DNA of 30,544 bases. Origin: JAAYAY01 sp964429355 (GTDB lineage: Bacteria > Planctomycetota > Planctomycetia > Pirellulales > Thermoguttaceae). The stretch's first letter is position 1; each line of letters starts with the position of its first letter. Position numbers and translations under genes: made by a program. Positions 16,885-24,613 of the stretch are shown one piece after another. The notes beneath the pieces are model-generated. The model was not told where the DNA came from, ran no database searches, and saw only the letters and a list, made by a program, of their open reading frames with translations. Location of the stretch: assembly GCA_964429355.1 (NCBI GenBank), contig CAYSCH010000076.1, positions 1-30,544 of the forward strand, in the 5' to 3' direction.

Positions 16885-17757
16885 ATGAATCGAGAAGCGG
16901 TTGATTCCACATTCCAGCGGGTGACCCCTGACGGTTTCCACCTTAATATTTATCGTTGGATGTCGGGGCAAGGGTCAGACAATGGCGACGGCGGGCAGGC
17001 GGCGCGAGCGATCGTGATTGTGGTCCACGGAATCATGGAACACGCGGGACGCTATGCCGAAATGGCCCGCCGTCTGAATCAGGCGGGGATTGCCGTCTGG
17101 GCTCCCGATCTTCGCGGGCACGGCCGTTCCTCGGGCAGTCGGGTCTGGGTCCGCCACTTCGATCAGTATCTCGACGACGTCTCGCTGGTCCTGGCCGACG
17201 CTCGGGCCGCTCATCCCGGCCTGCCGGTCTTCCTTTTCGGCCACAGCATGGGCGGTCTGATTGCACTGCAGCCTCGGCTGGCTGCAGCCGATGGGGTCGT
17301 CGGCATGGTCCTCAGCGCGCCGGCGCTCCATGTGGCCGACGAGTTCATTCCCTTCCTGCGAAAGCTGGCCGCTTTCGGCAGTCGCTGGTTTCCGCGGCTG
17401 CGACTTGCCCGTCTGGGCTGTTCCTCGATGTCACGCGACCCGCAGGTGGTTGCCGACTATCGCTCCGATCCCCTCGTGTATCACGGCGGGATTCCCACCC
17501 GTACCGGCGCCGAGGTGATCCGTGTCGGCGAAGAAACACGCCGCCATGCGGCCGAGATCAAGACCTCCCTGCTCCTTCTCCAGGGCACGGCTGACGCCGT
17601 GATCTTATGCCGGACCGCGGAGACGTTCTTCCAGGCCGTCGGCTCGGGCGACAAGACCTTCCGCCTCTATCCAGGGCTCTATCACGACCTGCCCCGGGAA
17701 CCGGAAAAGGAAGCGATCTGCACCGAAATTGCCAACTGGATCCTCGCCCGCTGCTGA
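16885..17757 (+). CDS. Alpha/beta hydrolase, monoacylglycerol-lipase-like
   Basis: A 290-residue protein; ATG 16885 chosen because GAGGA (16871-16875) is 9 bases upstream and family similarity begins there. HG at IVVHGIMEHAGRY forms the oxyanion region, followed by APDLRGHGRS and the nucleophile elbow GHSMGG with Ser121. The triad is completed by Asp237 (QGTADAV) and His267 (YPGLYHDL). The HGxxEHxxRY and DLRGHGxS pattern is that of the monoacylglycerol lipase/lysophospholipase branch (Hydrolase_4). It should cleave acylglycerols or lysophospholipids. No signal peptide, so likely cytoplasmic or peripheral. Single gene, convergent with the response regulator. Confidence 0.9.
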   Translation: MNREAVDSTFQRVTPDGFHLNIYRWMSGQGSDNGDGGQAARAIVIVVHGIMEHAGRYAEMARRLNQAGIAVWAPDLRGHGRSSGSRVWVRHFDQYLDDVSLVLADARAAHPGLPVFLFGHSMGGLIALQPRLAAADGVVGMVLSAPALHVADEFIPFLRKLAAFGSRWFPRLRLARLGCSSMSRDPQVVADYRSDPLVYHGGIPTRTGAEVIRVGEETRRHAAEIKTSLLLLQGTADAVILCRTAETFFQAVGSGDKTFRLYPGLYHDLPREPEKEAICTEIANWILARC

Positions 17758-17824
17758 AGCCGATAGGGCGTCGCTCCAAAAAGAAAGATCTGGCAGGCAC
17801 CCTCTTCCGGATCGGCCAGGCCGA

Positions 17825-17913
17825 CCTTTGATCAAAGGCCGGTGTTTCGCACGTGATGCTCTCTCTGGTTTTCCCAGACATGCCTGCAGGAGCGACCCGC
17901 GATGGAGTCGCTC
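17825..17913. terminator. Hairpins between convergent genes
   Basis: Two structures lie between the stops at 17757 and 17961: the perfect palindrome CCTTTGATCAAAGG (17825-17838), and GAGCGAC (17890-17896) pairing with GTCGCTC (17907-17913) around a 10-base loop. Position between convergent genes suggests bidirectional termination; neither has a strong T-run. Confidence 0.35.
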
Positions 17914-17960
17914 GGGCGCACAGCCGGATCACTCGGCCGAGATGGCAGGCCGGCACGCAT

Positions 17961-18395
17961 TCAGGTGACGGTGGCGGTGGTTTGATGCTGGCGAGCGTGG
18001 TTTTCGGCGAGCTGTGGCATCCAGAGGGCCTTGTCGATCAGTTCGACCAAAACGCCCGGATCGAAGGGCTTTCGCAGGTAATAGGTACCGCCCGCGGCAT
18101 GGCTGCGGCGGATGATGTCGGGGATCTGGGCCCCGGAGAGAAACATGAGCGGAACGTCCTTGAGGGCCTCGTCTTCCTTGATCCGTTCGCACATCTCCAG
18201 GCCGCTATGACCGCCGAGGTTGATATCCGACAGGATCATGTCGGGAGTGTGCATTGCGGCAAACTCGATCGCCGCCTGGGCGGAGTTGCAGCACTGGCAA
18301 TCGAAGCCGGCCTCGGTGAGGACGTTGGCCACGTTTTCGAGGACTTCCTGTTCGTCGTCGACAACCAGAATCAACGGGGGGTCTTGTTTTCTCAT
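17961..18395 (-). CDS. Stand-alone response regulator (receiver domain only)
   Basis: A 144-residue protein from ATG 18395, with CAGAGG a few bases upstream. It is a single REC domain. The acidic pair D13-D14 (VVDDE), phosphoacceptor D57 (MILSDINLGG), S87 (MFLSGA) and K109 (YLRKPFDP) are all present, so phosphorylation competence is expected. There is no output domain after residue 125, only a short tail (HARQHQTTATVT). Such CheY/Spo0F-like proteins relay signals by protein contact. No histidine kinase gene is nearby, so its partner is unknown. Upstream the frame is open for 25 codons without family similarity. Confidence 0.93.
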   Translation of the reverse strand: MRKQDPPLILVVDDEQEVLENVANVLTEAGFDCQCCNSAQAAIEFAAMHTPDMILSDINLGGHSGLEMCERIKEDEALKDVPLMFLSGAQIPDIIRRSHAAGGTYYLRKPFDPGVLVELIDKALWMPQLAENHARQHQTTATVT

Positions 18396-18703
18396 CTGCC
18401 TCTGAACTTTCCCGAAAAGCTGGGGGGCGCGGGGGACCGCCCATGAGCGGAGCCACCTTACATGTCGCATCGCCGCAGAATTGCGGTTTCGACATGATTA
18501 GCTTCGACGAGGGAAAGCCGGCAGGTTAGTCTACTTTGCCTCAACCGCCCGATCGAAACGACCGGCTTATTCCGAGCGGGCTTGGGCGATACCAACCGAG
18601 AATTCCTGCAGAATGGCAAGACCGAACTCCCCGCTCCGTAGGGCGGAAGGGAAGGGTGCCGACGCACTTACCCCACCTGGAATTGATGTACAACGCAATT
18701 GTA
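18396..18703. other. Divergent intergenic region with motif GAAACGACCG
   Basis: No gene is supported between the response regulator and the XRE promoter. The 10-mer GAAACGACCG occurs at 18555-18564, the third copy in the window (others at 8618-8627 on the minus strand and 8711-8720), all outside genes. Confidence 0.4.
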
Positions 18704-18732
18704 TTGACACAGAGATCAATACCGGCTATGCT
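18689..18732 (+). promoter_or_regulatory. Sigma70 promoter with adjoining inverted-repeat operator for the XRE-ACP unit
   Basis: TTGACA (18704-18709, perfect -35), a 17-base spacer and TATGCT (18727-18732, good -10) lie 21 bases before the XRE start codon. Directly abutting the -35 is the inverted repeat TACAA-CGCAA-TTGTA (18689-18703). ATTGAT (18682-18687) and ATCAAT (18715-18720) form a second, wider inverted pair spanning the -35. These are likely binding sites for a dimeric repressor, plausibly the XRE protein itself. Confidence 0.7.
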
Positions 18733-18753
18733 TGGAGCCATGGAGGTAAGCCT

Positions 18754-19170
18754 ATGAGCAAAAGAGGATTCGACGTCGAATGCCGGCGAGTCGAACTCGA
18801 TGGAGTGCGCTACGTGATTGTGCGCGAATCGGTGTTTGAGGAGTTGTGCCGACGAGCAAACGTTCCGGTGGAGGGGCGAGGGGCGGGGCCGAACGCACGT
18901 TCGGAGGAACTCGACGGAGCGACCTTGGCAGAAAAGCTCCTCCGTCGGCGCAGGGTCTCGGGACTCAGCCAGGCGGAACTGGCGAGACAGGCGGGGATCC
19001 GGCCCGAGACGCTCAACCGCATCGAACGTGGCCGGACGACGCCCGACTTTGCGACCATCCGCAAACTCGTGCTCGCCATGGATGCAGCCGAGGAAACCGC
19101 CGCCCAGGCTTCGTTGCCAAAAAGGACCAGTCGAAAGAAGATTGCCAATCAGCCCCAGAAGAAGGAGTGA
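18754..19170 (+). CDS. XRE-family helix-turn-helix regulator
   Basis: A 138-residue protein; ATG 18754 with GGAGGT (18742-18747) 6 bases upstream, an excellent site. Residues 8-34 (VECRRVELDGVRYVIVRESVFEELC) resemble the short N-terminal segment of antitoxin-type regulators. Residues 58-110 form the HTH: LAEKLLRRRRVSGLSQAEL, ARQAGIRPETLNRIERGR and TTPDFATIRKLVLAMD. The tail is lysine-rich. It is the first gene of a two-gene unit with an acyl carrier protein (4-bp gap). An overlapping operator suggests autoregulation. The antitoxin resemblance would make one expect a toxin partner, but the following gene is not one. Confidence 0.9.
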   Translation: MSKRGFDVECRRVELDGVRYVIVRESVFEELCRRANVPVEGRGAGPNARSEELDGATLAEKLLRRRRVSGLSQAELARQAGIRPETLNRIERGRTTPDFATIRKLVLAMDAAEETAAQASLPKRTSRKKIANQPQKKE

Positions 19171-19174
19171 TCCC

Positions 19175-19465
19175 ATGAACCAAAGGAATGCATTTCCCAC
19201 CCATCGGCCGCTTACGCGGGAAGAAGTTGCTGCTCGCGTGATTCCCATTCTTGCCGAGGAGGCCGGCATGGACCCGGGCGACGTGCGGGAAACCCACTCG
19301 CTCACCAACGACCTTATGTACGACAGTCTGGCCCAAATCGAAACGGCGATGGAACTGGAGGAGGAGTTCGACGTGAATGTTCCCGATGAGGCCGCCGAGG
19401 GAATGAAGACGGTCGGGGACGTGGTCGACGGGATCTGCCGGTTGCTGAAAGAACAGACAGAGTGA
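19175..19465 (+). CDS. Acyl carrier protein-like protein
   Basis: A 96-residue protein; ATG 19175 with GAAGGAG (19161-19167) 7 bases upstream, inside the end of the XRE gene. Residues 40-90 contain the phosphopantetheine attachment motif D50-S51-L52 (LTNDLMYDSLAQIETAMELEEEF) and the helix II/III acidic pattern FDVNVPDEAAEGMKTVGDVV. Ser51 would carry 4'-phosphopantetheine. The N-terminal extension of about 15 residues is longer than in the fatty-acid-synthesis AcpP. No fab genes, ketosynthase or ligase lie nearby, so it is a specialised ACP rather than the housekeeping one. Cotranscribed with the XRE regulator. Confidence 0.9.
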   Translation: MNQRNAFPTHRPLTREEVAARVIPILAEEAGMDPGDVRETHSLTNDLMYDSLAQIETAMELEEEFDVNVPDEAAEGMKTVGDVVDGICRLLKEQTE

Positions 19466-19534
19466 GGGGCATGGAAGGTTCCGTGGGGCGGTGAGGCAGA
19501 CGGTGCGCTACCCTCGCTGGCGATTCGGGGCGAC

Positions 19535-20206
19535 TCAGGCCAGTTCGGCCATTCCCTGCCGAAGGAATTCGTTGACCTCTTCGGCGTGGGTCATGGGGAG
19601 CACATGGCCGCCGCCGTGCACAAGGCGATCGGGGGTAGTGAGGGTGTGGGGAAGAACGCGATCGCGGTCGCCGTGGATCTGGCGGACAGGGATCGCGAGG
19701 CCGTCGTGGCAGGGCTTCCAGCGGAGGAGGGCCATGGAGGCCCAACGCAGGAAACGGCGATCGGCGTCGGCCAGTTGCCGTAGAAGACTTCTGGGGACCG
19801 GGCCGAGGAAGCGTCCGGCCAGTGCCAGGGCCAGACGGGCAGCCAGGGGCGGGATGCCACCACTGGCCGGTGGCAGAAGGATGGCCACGGGTTTCATGAT
19901 CCTCGCCCGCCAGGGCAATTGGCGGGGGGAGCGAACGCTGGCGATCAGAAAGCAGCCGCGGCACTCGAGGTGACGGGCCATTTCCAGGGCAATCATGCCG
20001 CCGAGGGACACACCGCCTACAAAACAGGGGCCGCCGGGATCGATGTGCTGGGCCATGCGCCGCGCATAGCCAGCCAGATCATCGCCCGGCTGGGGAACGA
20101 TCCAGCCGGGAAGGTGAAGATTGGCGAACTGCTCGCGCTGCCGCCGAAACACCCGCTCGTCGGCACCCATACCCGACAGCAGAATCAGCGGCAACTCGCG
20201 GCCCAT
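19535..20206 (-). CDS. Alpha/beta hydrolase
   Basis: A 223-residue protein from ATG 20206. It shows LILLSGMGADERVF (oxyanion region), the nucleophile elbow GGVSLGG with Ser67, HGDRDRVLP with the acid, and GGGHVLPMTHAEEV with the catalytic His: a complete small hydrolase with a basic cap (residues 90-160). It begins 2 bases after the stop of the 28-aa microprotein gene (TAG-CC-ATG) and has no ribosome-binding site of its own, so translation is probably coupled. It is convergent with the ACP gene (69 bp between stops). Substrate unknown; an acyl ester or thioester would fit the neighbour but is not demonstrated. An alternative TTG start at 20299 would bypass the microprotein and is unlikely. 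Confidence 0.85.
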   Translation of the reverse strand: MGRELPLILLSGMGADERVFRRQREQFANLHLPGWIVPQPGDDLAGYARRMAQHIDPGGPCFVGGVSLGGMIALEMARHLECRGCFLIASVRSPRQLPWRARIMKPVAILLPPASGGIPPLAARLALALAGRFLGPVPRSLLRQLADADRRFLRWASMALLRWKPCHDGLAIPVRQIHGDRDRVLPHTLTTPDRLVHGGGHVLPMTHAEEVNEFLRQGMAELA

Positions 20207-20208
20207 GG

Positions 20209-20295
20209 CTATTTGCGATGGCGGATTTTGGACCGCATACGACGTTTCTTGCGTCCGAGCTTCCGACGACCCTTCCCAGTCTTTTTCGTTCCCAC
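20209..20295 (-). CDS. 28-aa extremely basic microprotein
   Basis: Reads GTG (20295) to TAG (20209-20211) on the minus strand, 28 residues: MGTKKTGKGRRKLG followed by RKKRRMRSKIRHRK. Sixteen of 28 residues are Lys or Arg. GGAGG (plus-strand 20301-20305) lies 5 bases before the GTG, a strong ribosome-binding site that fits no other start as well. It is too short for standard gene calling. Composition and size recall ribosome-embedded peptides such as bTHX or the COX24/bS22-like proteins, which thread into rRNA; this is inference, not homology proven here. The downstream alpha/beta hydrolase starts 2 bases after its stop. Confidence 0.75.
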   Translation of the reverse strand: MGTKKTGKGRRKLGRKKRRMRSKIRHRK

Positions 20296-20737
20296 GCAAT
20301 CCTCCCTTTGAGATTCTCGTTCAAATGGATCGATTCGAAGTGATTATGACAGCCCCGCCCGGCTTCAGGATCGCTCAACAAATACCTGTCCAGTAATTCT
20401 CGGGAAACACCACGGGTGAGCGTGATGGCTACTGGGAAAAACGTGACAGCTATTTGTTGCGCGATCCCAACAGACGACAACAAAACGAGGCAGTTGCCCG
20501 GGCACAGAAGTGCCCAATCGGTGATTCTGCTCTCGGCTCGTACAAACCGTGACGGGCGCAGCCAATCAATATAGCCGAGAGTCCCCCGATTGGCAATCAG
20601 GGGGCCTGTAGGGGCTCGGTAGAGCGGTTTTCTGAGCAGGAATAACAGACGAACAATCCAATCGAAGCATCCGCCGGCGGCCTCTTGCGGTGTCTTGCTC
20701 GTTTCTGTTTGGCTGTTCATTCTTGCCACTCTCCGCG
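20296..20737. other. Intergenic region with several hairpins
   Basis: No gene is supported over 442 bp between the PLP enzyme and the microprotein (both minus strand). GGGCAC-AGAA-GTGCCC (20500-20515) is a perfect hairpin. CCCCC-GATT-GGC-AATC-A-GGGGG (20583-20604) is a 9-bp stem with one bulged A and may terminate the PLP-enzyme transcript, although no T-run follows. The remainder would be the microprotein leader. Confidence 0.45.
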
Positions 20738-21850
20738 TCAGGCGATCCTTCCCGAGCCTTCGATCGCCCAGACGTCGACCACGCGGCCTCCCTCGTGAAC
20801 GAAGATCCTGCGGTGGAGGTTGCAGGTCGTGCAGGCGTGGCTGGGAAGCAATTGCACTGGCTGGCCGATCTTCCAGTCGGGAGCGTTGCGAACGATGCAG
20901 TGCTCCTCGGAGACGAAGCTGGGAATCTCCACGGCTGGATGATCCTTGATCCGCGGCGTGCCGAACTCGCTGCCGGCTCCCTTCAACCCCACGTCGAGCA
21001 CCGCCACGCCGGGTCGCTTGCTGATCACCCGTGCGAGCACGCTCAGGGCCACCTCAAAATCGGGGAGCATCTGGGCATAGCGCCAGTCCATGGTGGCGTA
21101 GGTGCCGGCCTGGATTTCGGTCATTCCGTCGATGCTGCCGGTGAGCTGGTGGGTGGCTGAGGAGCCGCCACTCAGGGTTCTTACCTTCAGGCCCCGGCTT
21201 TCCAGGAGCCGGCGGGTCTGGAGGGCCTGATCGAAGGCTTTGCGGACCAGTTCGGCCCGCTCGACCGGGTCGTTGATGTAGACCGCGTGTCCCTCGTAGG
21301 CCTGAAGCCCGTCGAAACGCAGGCCGTCGAGAGAGGAGACCGCCTGGGCCAGTTCCAGCACCGGCTGGCCCGGTTTCAGCCCGCACCGGCCGGTGCCGAT
21401 ATCGACTTCGACCAGGATCCCCACCGTAACCCCGGCCGCGGTGGCCGCCCGTGAGATCGGTACCGCCTGGGCCAGGTCGTCGACAGCCACCTTGAGGTCA
21501 ATCCGACGGGCAACCTCCACGAGCCGCGCCATCTTGGCGGGGCCGACGACCTGATTGGCGATGAGAACGTCGCGGATACCGCCTTCGGCCAGGACTTCCG
21601 CCTCGCCCAGTTTGGCGCAGGTCATACCCACGGCCGAGCCGGCCTCGAGCTGGCGGCGAGCCAGGGTGACGCACTTGTGATTCTTGAAATGGGGGCGAAG
21701 CTGGCACGGCCGGCCCCGAAAGAAGTCGGCCATCTTGCGGAGGTTGCGGTCGGAGGCCGATCGATCCAGCAGCAAGGCGGGTGTGTCGAGGTCTTCCAGG
21801 GGCTTGCCGATCCAATTGCCGGCAGGCGAATTATCGGAATAGGAGCTCAT
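20738..21850 (-). CDS. D-threonine aldolase / D-serine dehydratase-like PLP enzyme (DSD1 family)
   Basis: A 370-residue fold-type III PLP protein with an alanine-racemase-like N-terminal barrel. DTPALLLD opens the fold, RPHFKNHK (52-59) contains the Schiff-base lysine region, and GMTCAKLGEAEVL and VEVDIGTGRCG follow. The C-terminal beta domain carries PSHACTTCNLH with the His338-x-Cys340 metal pair that defines metal-dependent D-threonine aldolases and DSD1-type D-serine dehydratases. It either splits D-beta-hydroxy amino acids into glycine and an aldehyde or dehydrates D-serine. AAGGGA lies upstream of the ATG. Last gene of the HpaI-Gfo-SDR run, 150 bp after the SDR. A true alanine racemase is excluded by the metal motif. 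Confidence 0.9.
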   Translation of the reverse strand: MSSYSDNSPAGNWIGKPLEDLDTPALLLDRSASDRNLRKMADFFRGRPCQLRPHFKNHKCVTLARRQLEAGSAVGMTCAKLGEAEVLAEGGIRDVLIANQVVGPAKMARLVEVARRIDLKVAVDDLAQAVPISRAATAAGVTVGILVEVDIGTGRCGLKPGQPVLELAQAVSSLDGLRFDGLQAYEGHAVYINDPVERAELVRKAFDQALQTRRLLESRGLKVRTLSGGSSATHQLTGSIDGMTEIQAGTYATMDWRYAQMLPDFEVALSVLARVISKRPGVAVLDVGLKGAGSEFGTPRIKDHPAVEIPSFVSEEHCIVRNAPDWKIGQPVQLLPSHACTTCNLHRRIFVHEGGRVVDVWAIEGSGRIA

Positions 21851-22000
21851 TTCACCATCCCTTCCCGGATCATCCGGGGATCAGCGATCGTGGTGCAGGG
21901 CAGGATTGCATCCTCCGCGGGACACGGCAGAAACGCGTGTCACCCGACAGGCTGCGGACCTGACAGACCTGTCCTGCGGCAGTTATTGATCCTTCTGTTC

Positions 22001-22810
22001 CTACCAGGCGGTCCAGCCGCCGTCGATGAGGAGATTCTGGCCGGTCATGTAACTGCTGGCGTCGCTGGCCAGGAAGACGACGGCTCCCTTCAACTCGTGC
22101 GGCAGCCCCATGCGTTTCATGGGGCTGTGCTCGCAAAGCCGCTTGACCATTTCCACGGGCGCTCGCGGATTGGGAAACGGACCCGGGCTCAGACAGTTCA
22201 CCCGAACGCCGTCCTGGGCCCAGTAGATGGCCAGATGGCGAGTAAGATGGACGATGCCGCCCTTGAGGGCATGGTAGGCCACCGGACTGGCCGGGCAAAC
22301 GCCTGCATAGGCCTCCGGGTAGGATCCAACCACCCCGTACATCGAACCGAGCAGGATCACGCTGGCCGAAGTTCCCCGCTCCACGGCATGTTCGCGGATT
22401 TGCCGGGCGAGGAGGAAATAGCCGGTGGCATTGGCCAACTGCCGCGTGAACTGCTCGCCGGTCACGTCGGTCCAATCGTTGGCCACCGCCTGGTTGCCAT
22501 TGTTGACGAGAATCTCCAATCCGCCCGCGAGCCGGACCGCCTCGGCAAAGCCGCGCTCGATGGAACCTTCATCCATGTGGTCCATCTGGATCGCCTGGTG
22601 CTCCGCTCGGCCGTTGGTGGGCAACGACGCCGCGACGGCCTGGGCTTGGGCCAACTGGCGGCTGCTGACCACGACAGTGGCACCAGCTTCCGCCAGGGCC
22701 CGGGCGAGGGCGCCGCCCAGATAGCCGCTCGCTCCGGTCACAAGGGCTCGCCTGCCGGTCAGGTCGAATAGTCTCGCAACGGTTGGCTCAAGAGCTGCAT
22801 CGTCTGTCAT
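22001..22810 (-). CDS. SDR family oxidoreductase
   Basis: A 269-residue classical short-chain dehydrogenase. TGASGYLG (25-32) binds the nucleotide, the structural NNAG is altered to NNGN (103-106), and the triad is Ser156 (LLGSMYG), Tyr179 and Lys183 (VAYHALKGG). The C-terminus MTGQNLLIDGGW is typical. Start ATG 22810 overlaps the stop of the upstream dehydrogenase gene by 4 bases (ATGA), so the two are translationally coupled. It should oxidise or reduce a sugar acid, polyol or keto group with NAD(P). Gluconate-5-dehydrogenase/KduD-like roles are common in such clusters but not proven here. Confidence 0.92.
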   Translation of the reverse strand: MTDDAALEPTVARLFDLTGRRALVTGASGYLGGALARALAEAGATVVVSSRQLAQAQAVAASLPTNGRAEHQAIQMDHMDEGSIERGFAEAVRLAGGLEILVNNGNQAVANDWTDVTGEQFTRQLANATGYFLLARQIREHAVERGTSASVILLGSMYGVVGSYPEAYAGVCPASPVAYHALKGGIVHLTRHLAIYWAQDGVRVNCLSPGPFPNPRAPVEMVKRLCEHSPMKRMGLPHELKGAVVFLASDASSYMTGQNLLIDGGWTAW

Positions 22811-23811
22811 GGGCCGTCGATCCTTTTCCATTCGCCTTCGTCGACGGATGCGAGCACGGCGAGATTGGTTTGAAGGGTGTGTGTGGCTTCCTGCAGGGTG
22901 CAGGTGGGCTGGCCGCTGCCTTCGAGGAGATCGAGAAAGGCGTTGGCCTGGGTGACGAACAGGACATCGCGGCCGGCAATGTGGAAACGTTCCTCCTGCC
23001 ACGGGGTGTCGGGTTCGACCATCCAAGACCAGCGGTGCCGATAGAGATCGCATCGGCAGGTGCCGTGTTCGCAGATCACCGTGATGCTGGTTTCGGCGGG
23101 CGCCTGATGCTGGTTCAGGCTGTACGATGCGAGCAGATTTCCGTGCCGGGCGAGCACGTGCACCGTGTCTTCCACTTCCACCCCTTCGAGCACCAGGTGG
23201 GCCGCATCGGCCACCAGCCGATCGGTCGGTCCGACGAGCCACTGGCCGGAGTTCATGATATGGGTCATCGCGTCCTGGATGGCGCCACCGCCGGTAGCCC
23301 GGTTGGCATAGTAGATCTCGCGGTAAGCCGGGCGATAGGTGGGAAAATGCTGCCCGCAGACGGCCACCAGTTGAACGGGGCGTCCGAACTGTCCCGCATG
23401 GATCGCTTTGCGCATGGCTGCGACGGCCGGCTCGTGCCGCAAGACGTAGGCTACCGCCGCACGCAGATTGCCGCCGGCCAGAGTTGCCTCCAGGGTATCG
23501 ATCCCTTCGAGACTCGTGCTCAGCGGCTTCTCGATGAGCAGGTGCAGGCCCGCCTCGGCCAGGCGATTGGCCATGGAGATATGCAGATGGGCCGGCGTGG
23601 CGATCACGGCTGCATCGTAGGAAGATATCAGGGCGGAATCCAGATCGGCGAAGGCCCGGGCGACCCCGTACTGAGCGGCAATGCGCTGCCTCAGTTCCCT
23701 GTTGACTTCGCAGATCGAGGCCTGGACTCGCCCGGTGGACTGGAAGCACCGCAGGTGCCGTTCGCCGATCGAACCGGTGCCGATGATCAGGATGTTCTTC
23801 ACGTCAGACAC
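22807..23811 (-). CDS. Gfo/Idh/MocA family oxidoreductase
   Basis: A 334-residue protein beginning at GTG 23811, 7 bases after the aldolase stop and without its own clear ribosome-binding site; coupling is likely. The Rossmann motif GTGSIG is at residues 11-16, VIATPAHLH and LLIEKPLST give the catalytic Lys-Pro block, and GGGAIQDAMTHIMNSGQWL is the substrate-contact helix (the usual D...H...D is D...H...N here). It is shorter than the other Gfo/Idh/MocA protein at 3318-4481 and only distantly alike. NAD(P)-dependent oxidation of a sugar or inositol derivative is expected. Confidence 0.92.
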   Translation of the reverse strand: MSDVKNILIIGTGSIGERHLRCFQSTGRVQASICEVNRELRQRIAAQYGVARAFADLDSALISSYDAAVIATPAHLHISMANRLAEAGLHLLIEKPLSTSLEGIDTLEATLAGGNLRAAVAYVLRHEPAVAAMRKAIHAGQFGRPVQLVAVCGQHFPTYRPAYREIYYANRATGGGAIQDAMTHIMNSGQWLVGPTDRLVADAAHLVLEGVEVEDTVHVLARHGNLLASYSLNQHQAPAETSITVICEHGTCRCDLYRHRWSWMVEPDTPWQEERFHIAGRDVLFVTQANAFLDLLEGSGQPTCTLQEATHTLQTNLAVLASVDEGEWKRIDGP

Positions 23812-23818
23812 GGCAAGG

Positions 23819-24613
23819 TCACCCCAGGCGGTTCTCGAAAGTGAAGCCCAAAGGTCCCATGTCGCGCTGGATCTGTTCCAGGCCGCATTTGACCATCACG
23901 ATGTCGGCATGGTAGCAGATGAGGCGGGCACCCATTTCCATCAGTTCCCGGGCTTGTTCGGGCGATCCGACCGGGCATCCCCAGTTCTTGCCGGCCCGGC
24001 GGGCGGCCTCGGCCACCTTGAGCTTCGCCCGGCGGGTCCGTTCGTCGTTCATCTGGCCGGGGCAACCGCTGAGAATCGAATAGTCTCCCGGGCCCAGGAG
24101 CAGGAGGTCGACTCCGTCGACCGCGGCGATCTCGTCGACCTTCTCCAGCGCCTCGGGCGATTCGATCTGCACGATCAGAAAGGTCTGCCGGTTGGCCTCG
24201 GCCACATACTGGTCGATGGGCATCGACAGATAGGGCACGTCGGGATTGCCGGCATCGCATCCGCGGCGACCCTGGGGCGCGAACCTGGCCCAACTCGCCG
24301 CCTCGGCGGCCTCACGGGCATCGTCGCAACGGGGGTACATGATGCCGTGCGCCCCGGCTTCCAGCATCCGCTGCATCCGCATGAACTCGCCCTTGGCCGG
24401 ACGGGCGATGATGTCGGTGCTCCCCACACGTGCGGCCCGCATCAAACCGGCGGCCGTCTCGAGACTGTAGGTATGGTGCTCCATATCCATCCAGATGCCG
24501 TCGAACCCCATCAGGCTGGTGAGCTCAAACAGTGAGGGATCGGTAAGATGCAGCGTGGTGACGAGCACCGGTTCGCCCCGATTGAGTTTGGCTTTGATAC
24601 GGCTAGGTCGCAT
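23819..24613 (-). CDS. HpcH/HpaI family aldolase
   Basis: A 264-residue TIM-barrel class II aldolase starting at ATG 24613; an upstream open frame runs into the assembly gap and is spurious. The HpaI active-site set is in place: His46 (WMDMEHH), Arg71 (IIARPAKGE), metal ligands Glu151 (VQIESPEALE) and Asp177 (LLGPGDYS). The family cleaves 2-keto-3-deoxy or 4-hydroxy-2-oxo acids to pyruvate and an aldehyde. First gene of a four-gene minus-strand run with Gfo/Idh/MocA, SDR and a D-threonine-aldolase-like enzyme, pointing to catabolism of a hydroxylated acid or sugar acid. Confidence 0.92.
   Translation of the reverse strand: MRPSRIKAKLNRGEPVLVTTLHLTDPSLFELTSLMGFDGIWMDMEHHTYSLETAAGLMRAARVGSTDIIARPAKGEFMRMQRMLEAGAHGIMYPRCDDAREAAEAASWARFAPQGRRGCDAGNPDVPYLSMPIDQYVAEANRQTFLIVQIESPEALEKVDEIAAVDGVDLLLLGPGDYSILSGCPGQMNDERTRRAKLKVAEAARRAGKNWGCPVGSPEQARELMEMGARLICYHADIVMVKCGLEQIQRDMGPLGFTFENRLG

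Noticed and set aside
18754..19465. Reading the XRE gene and its neighbour as a toxin-antitoxin pair
   Set aside because: The second gene is clearly an acyl carrier protein with a DSL phosphopantetheine site, not a toxin.
20079..20729. 216-codon minus-strand frame across the intergenic region
   Set aside because: It is in a different frame from both the microprotein and the hydrolase, crosses several hairpins and has no protein-like pattern.
22001..23749. A 582-codon fusion of the SDR with sequence over the Gfo/Idh/MocA gene
   Set aside because: The upstream part is a wrong-frame reading of the dehydrogenase gene. The ATGA overlap defines two separate genes.
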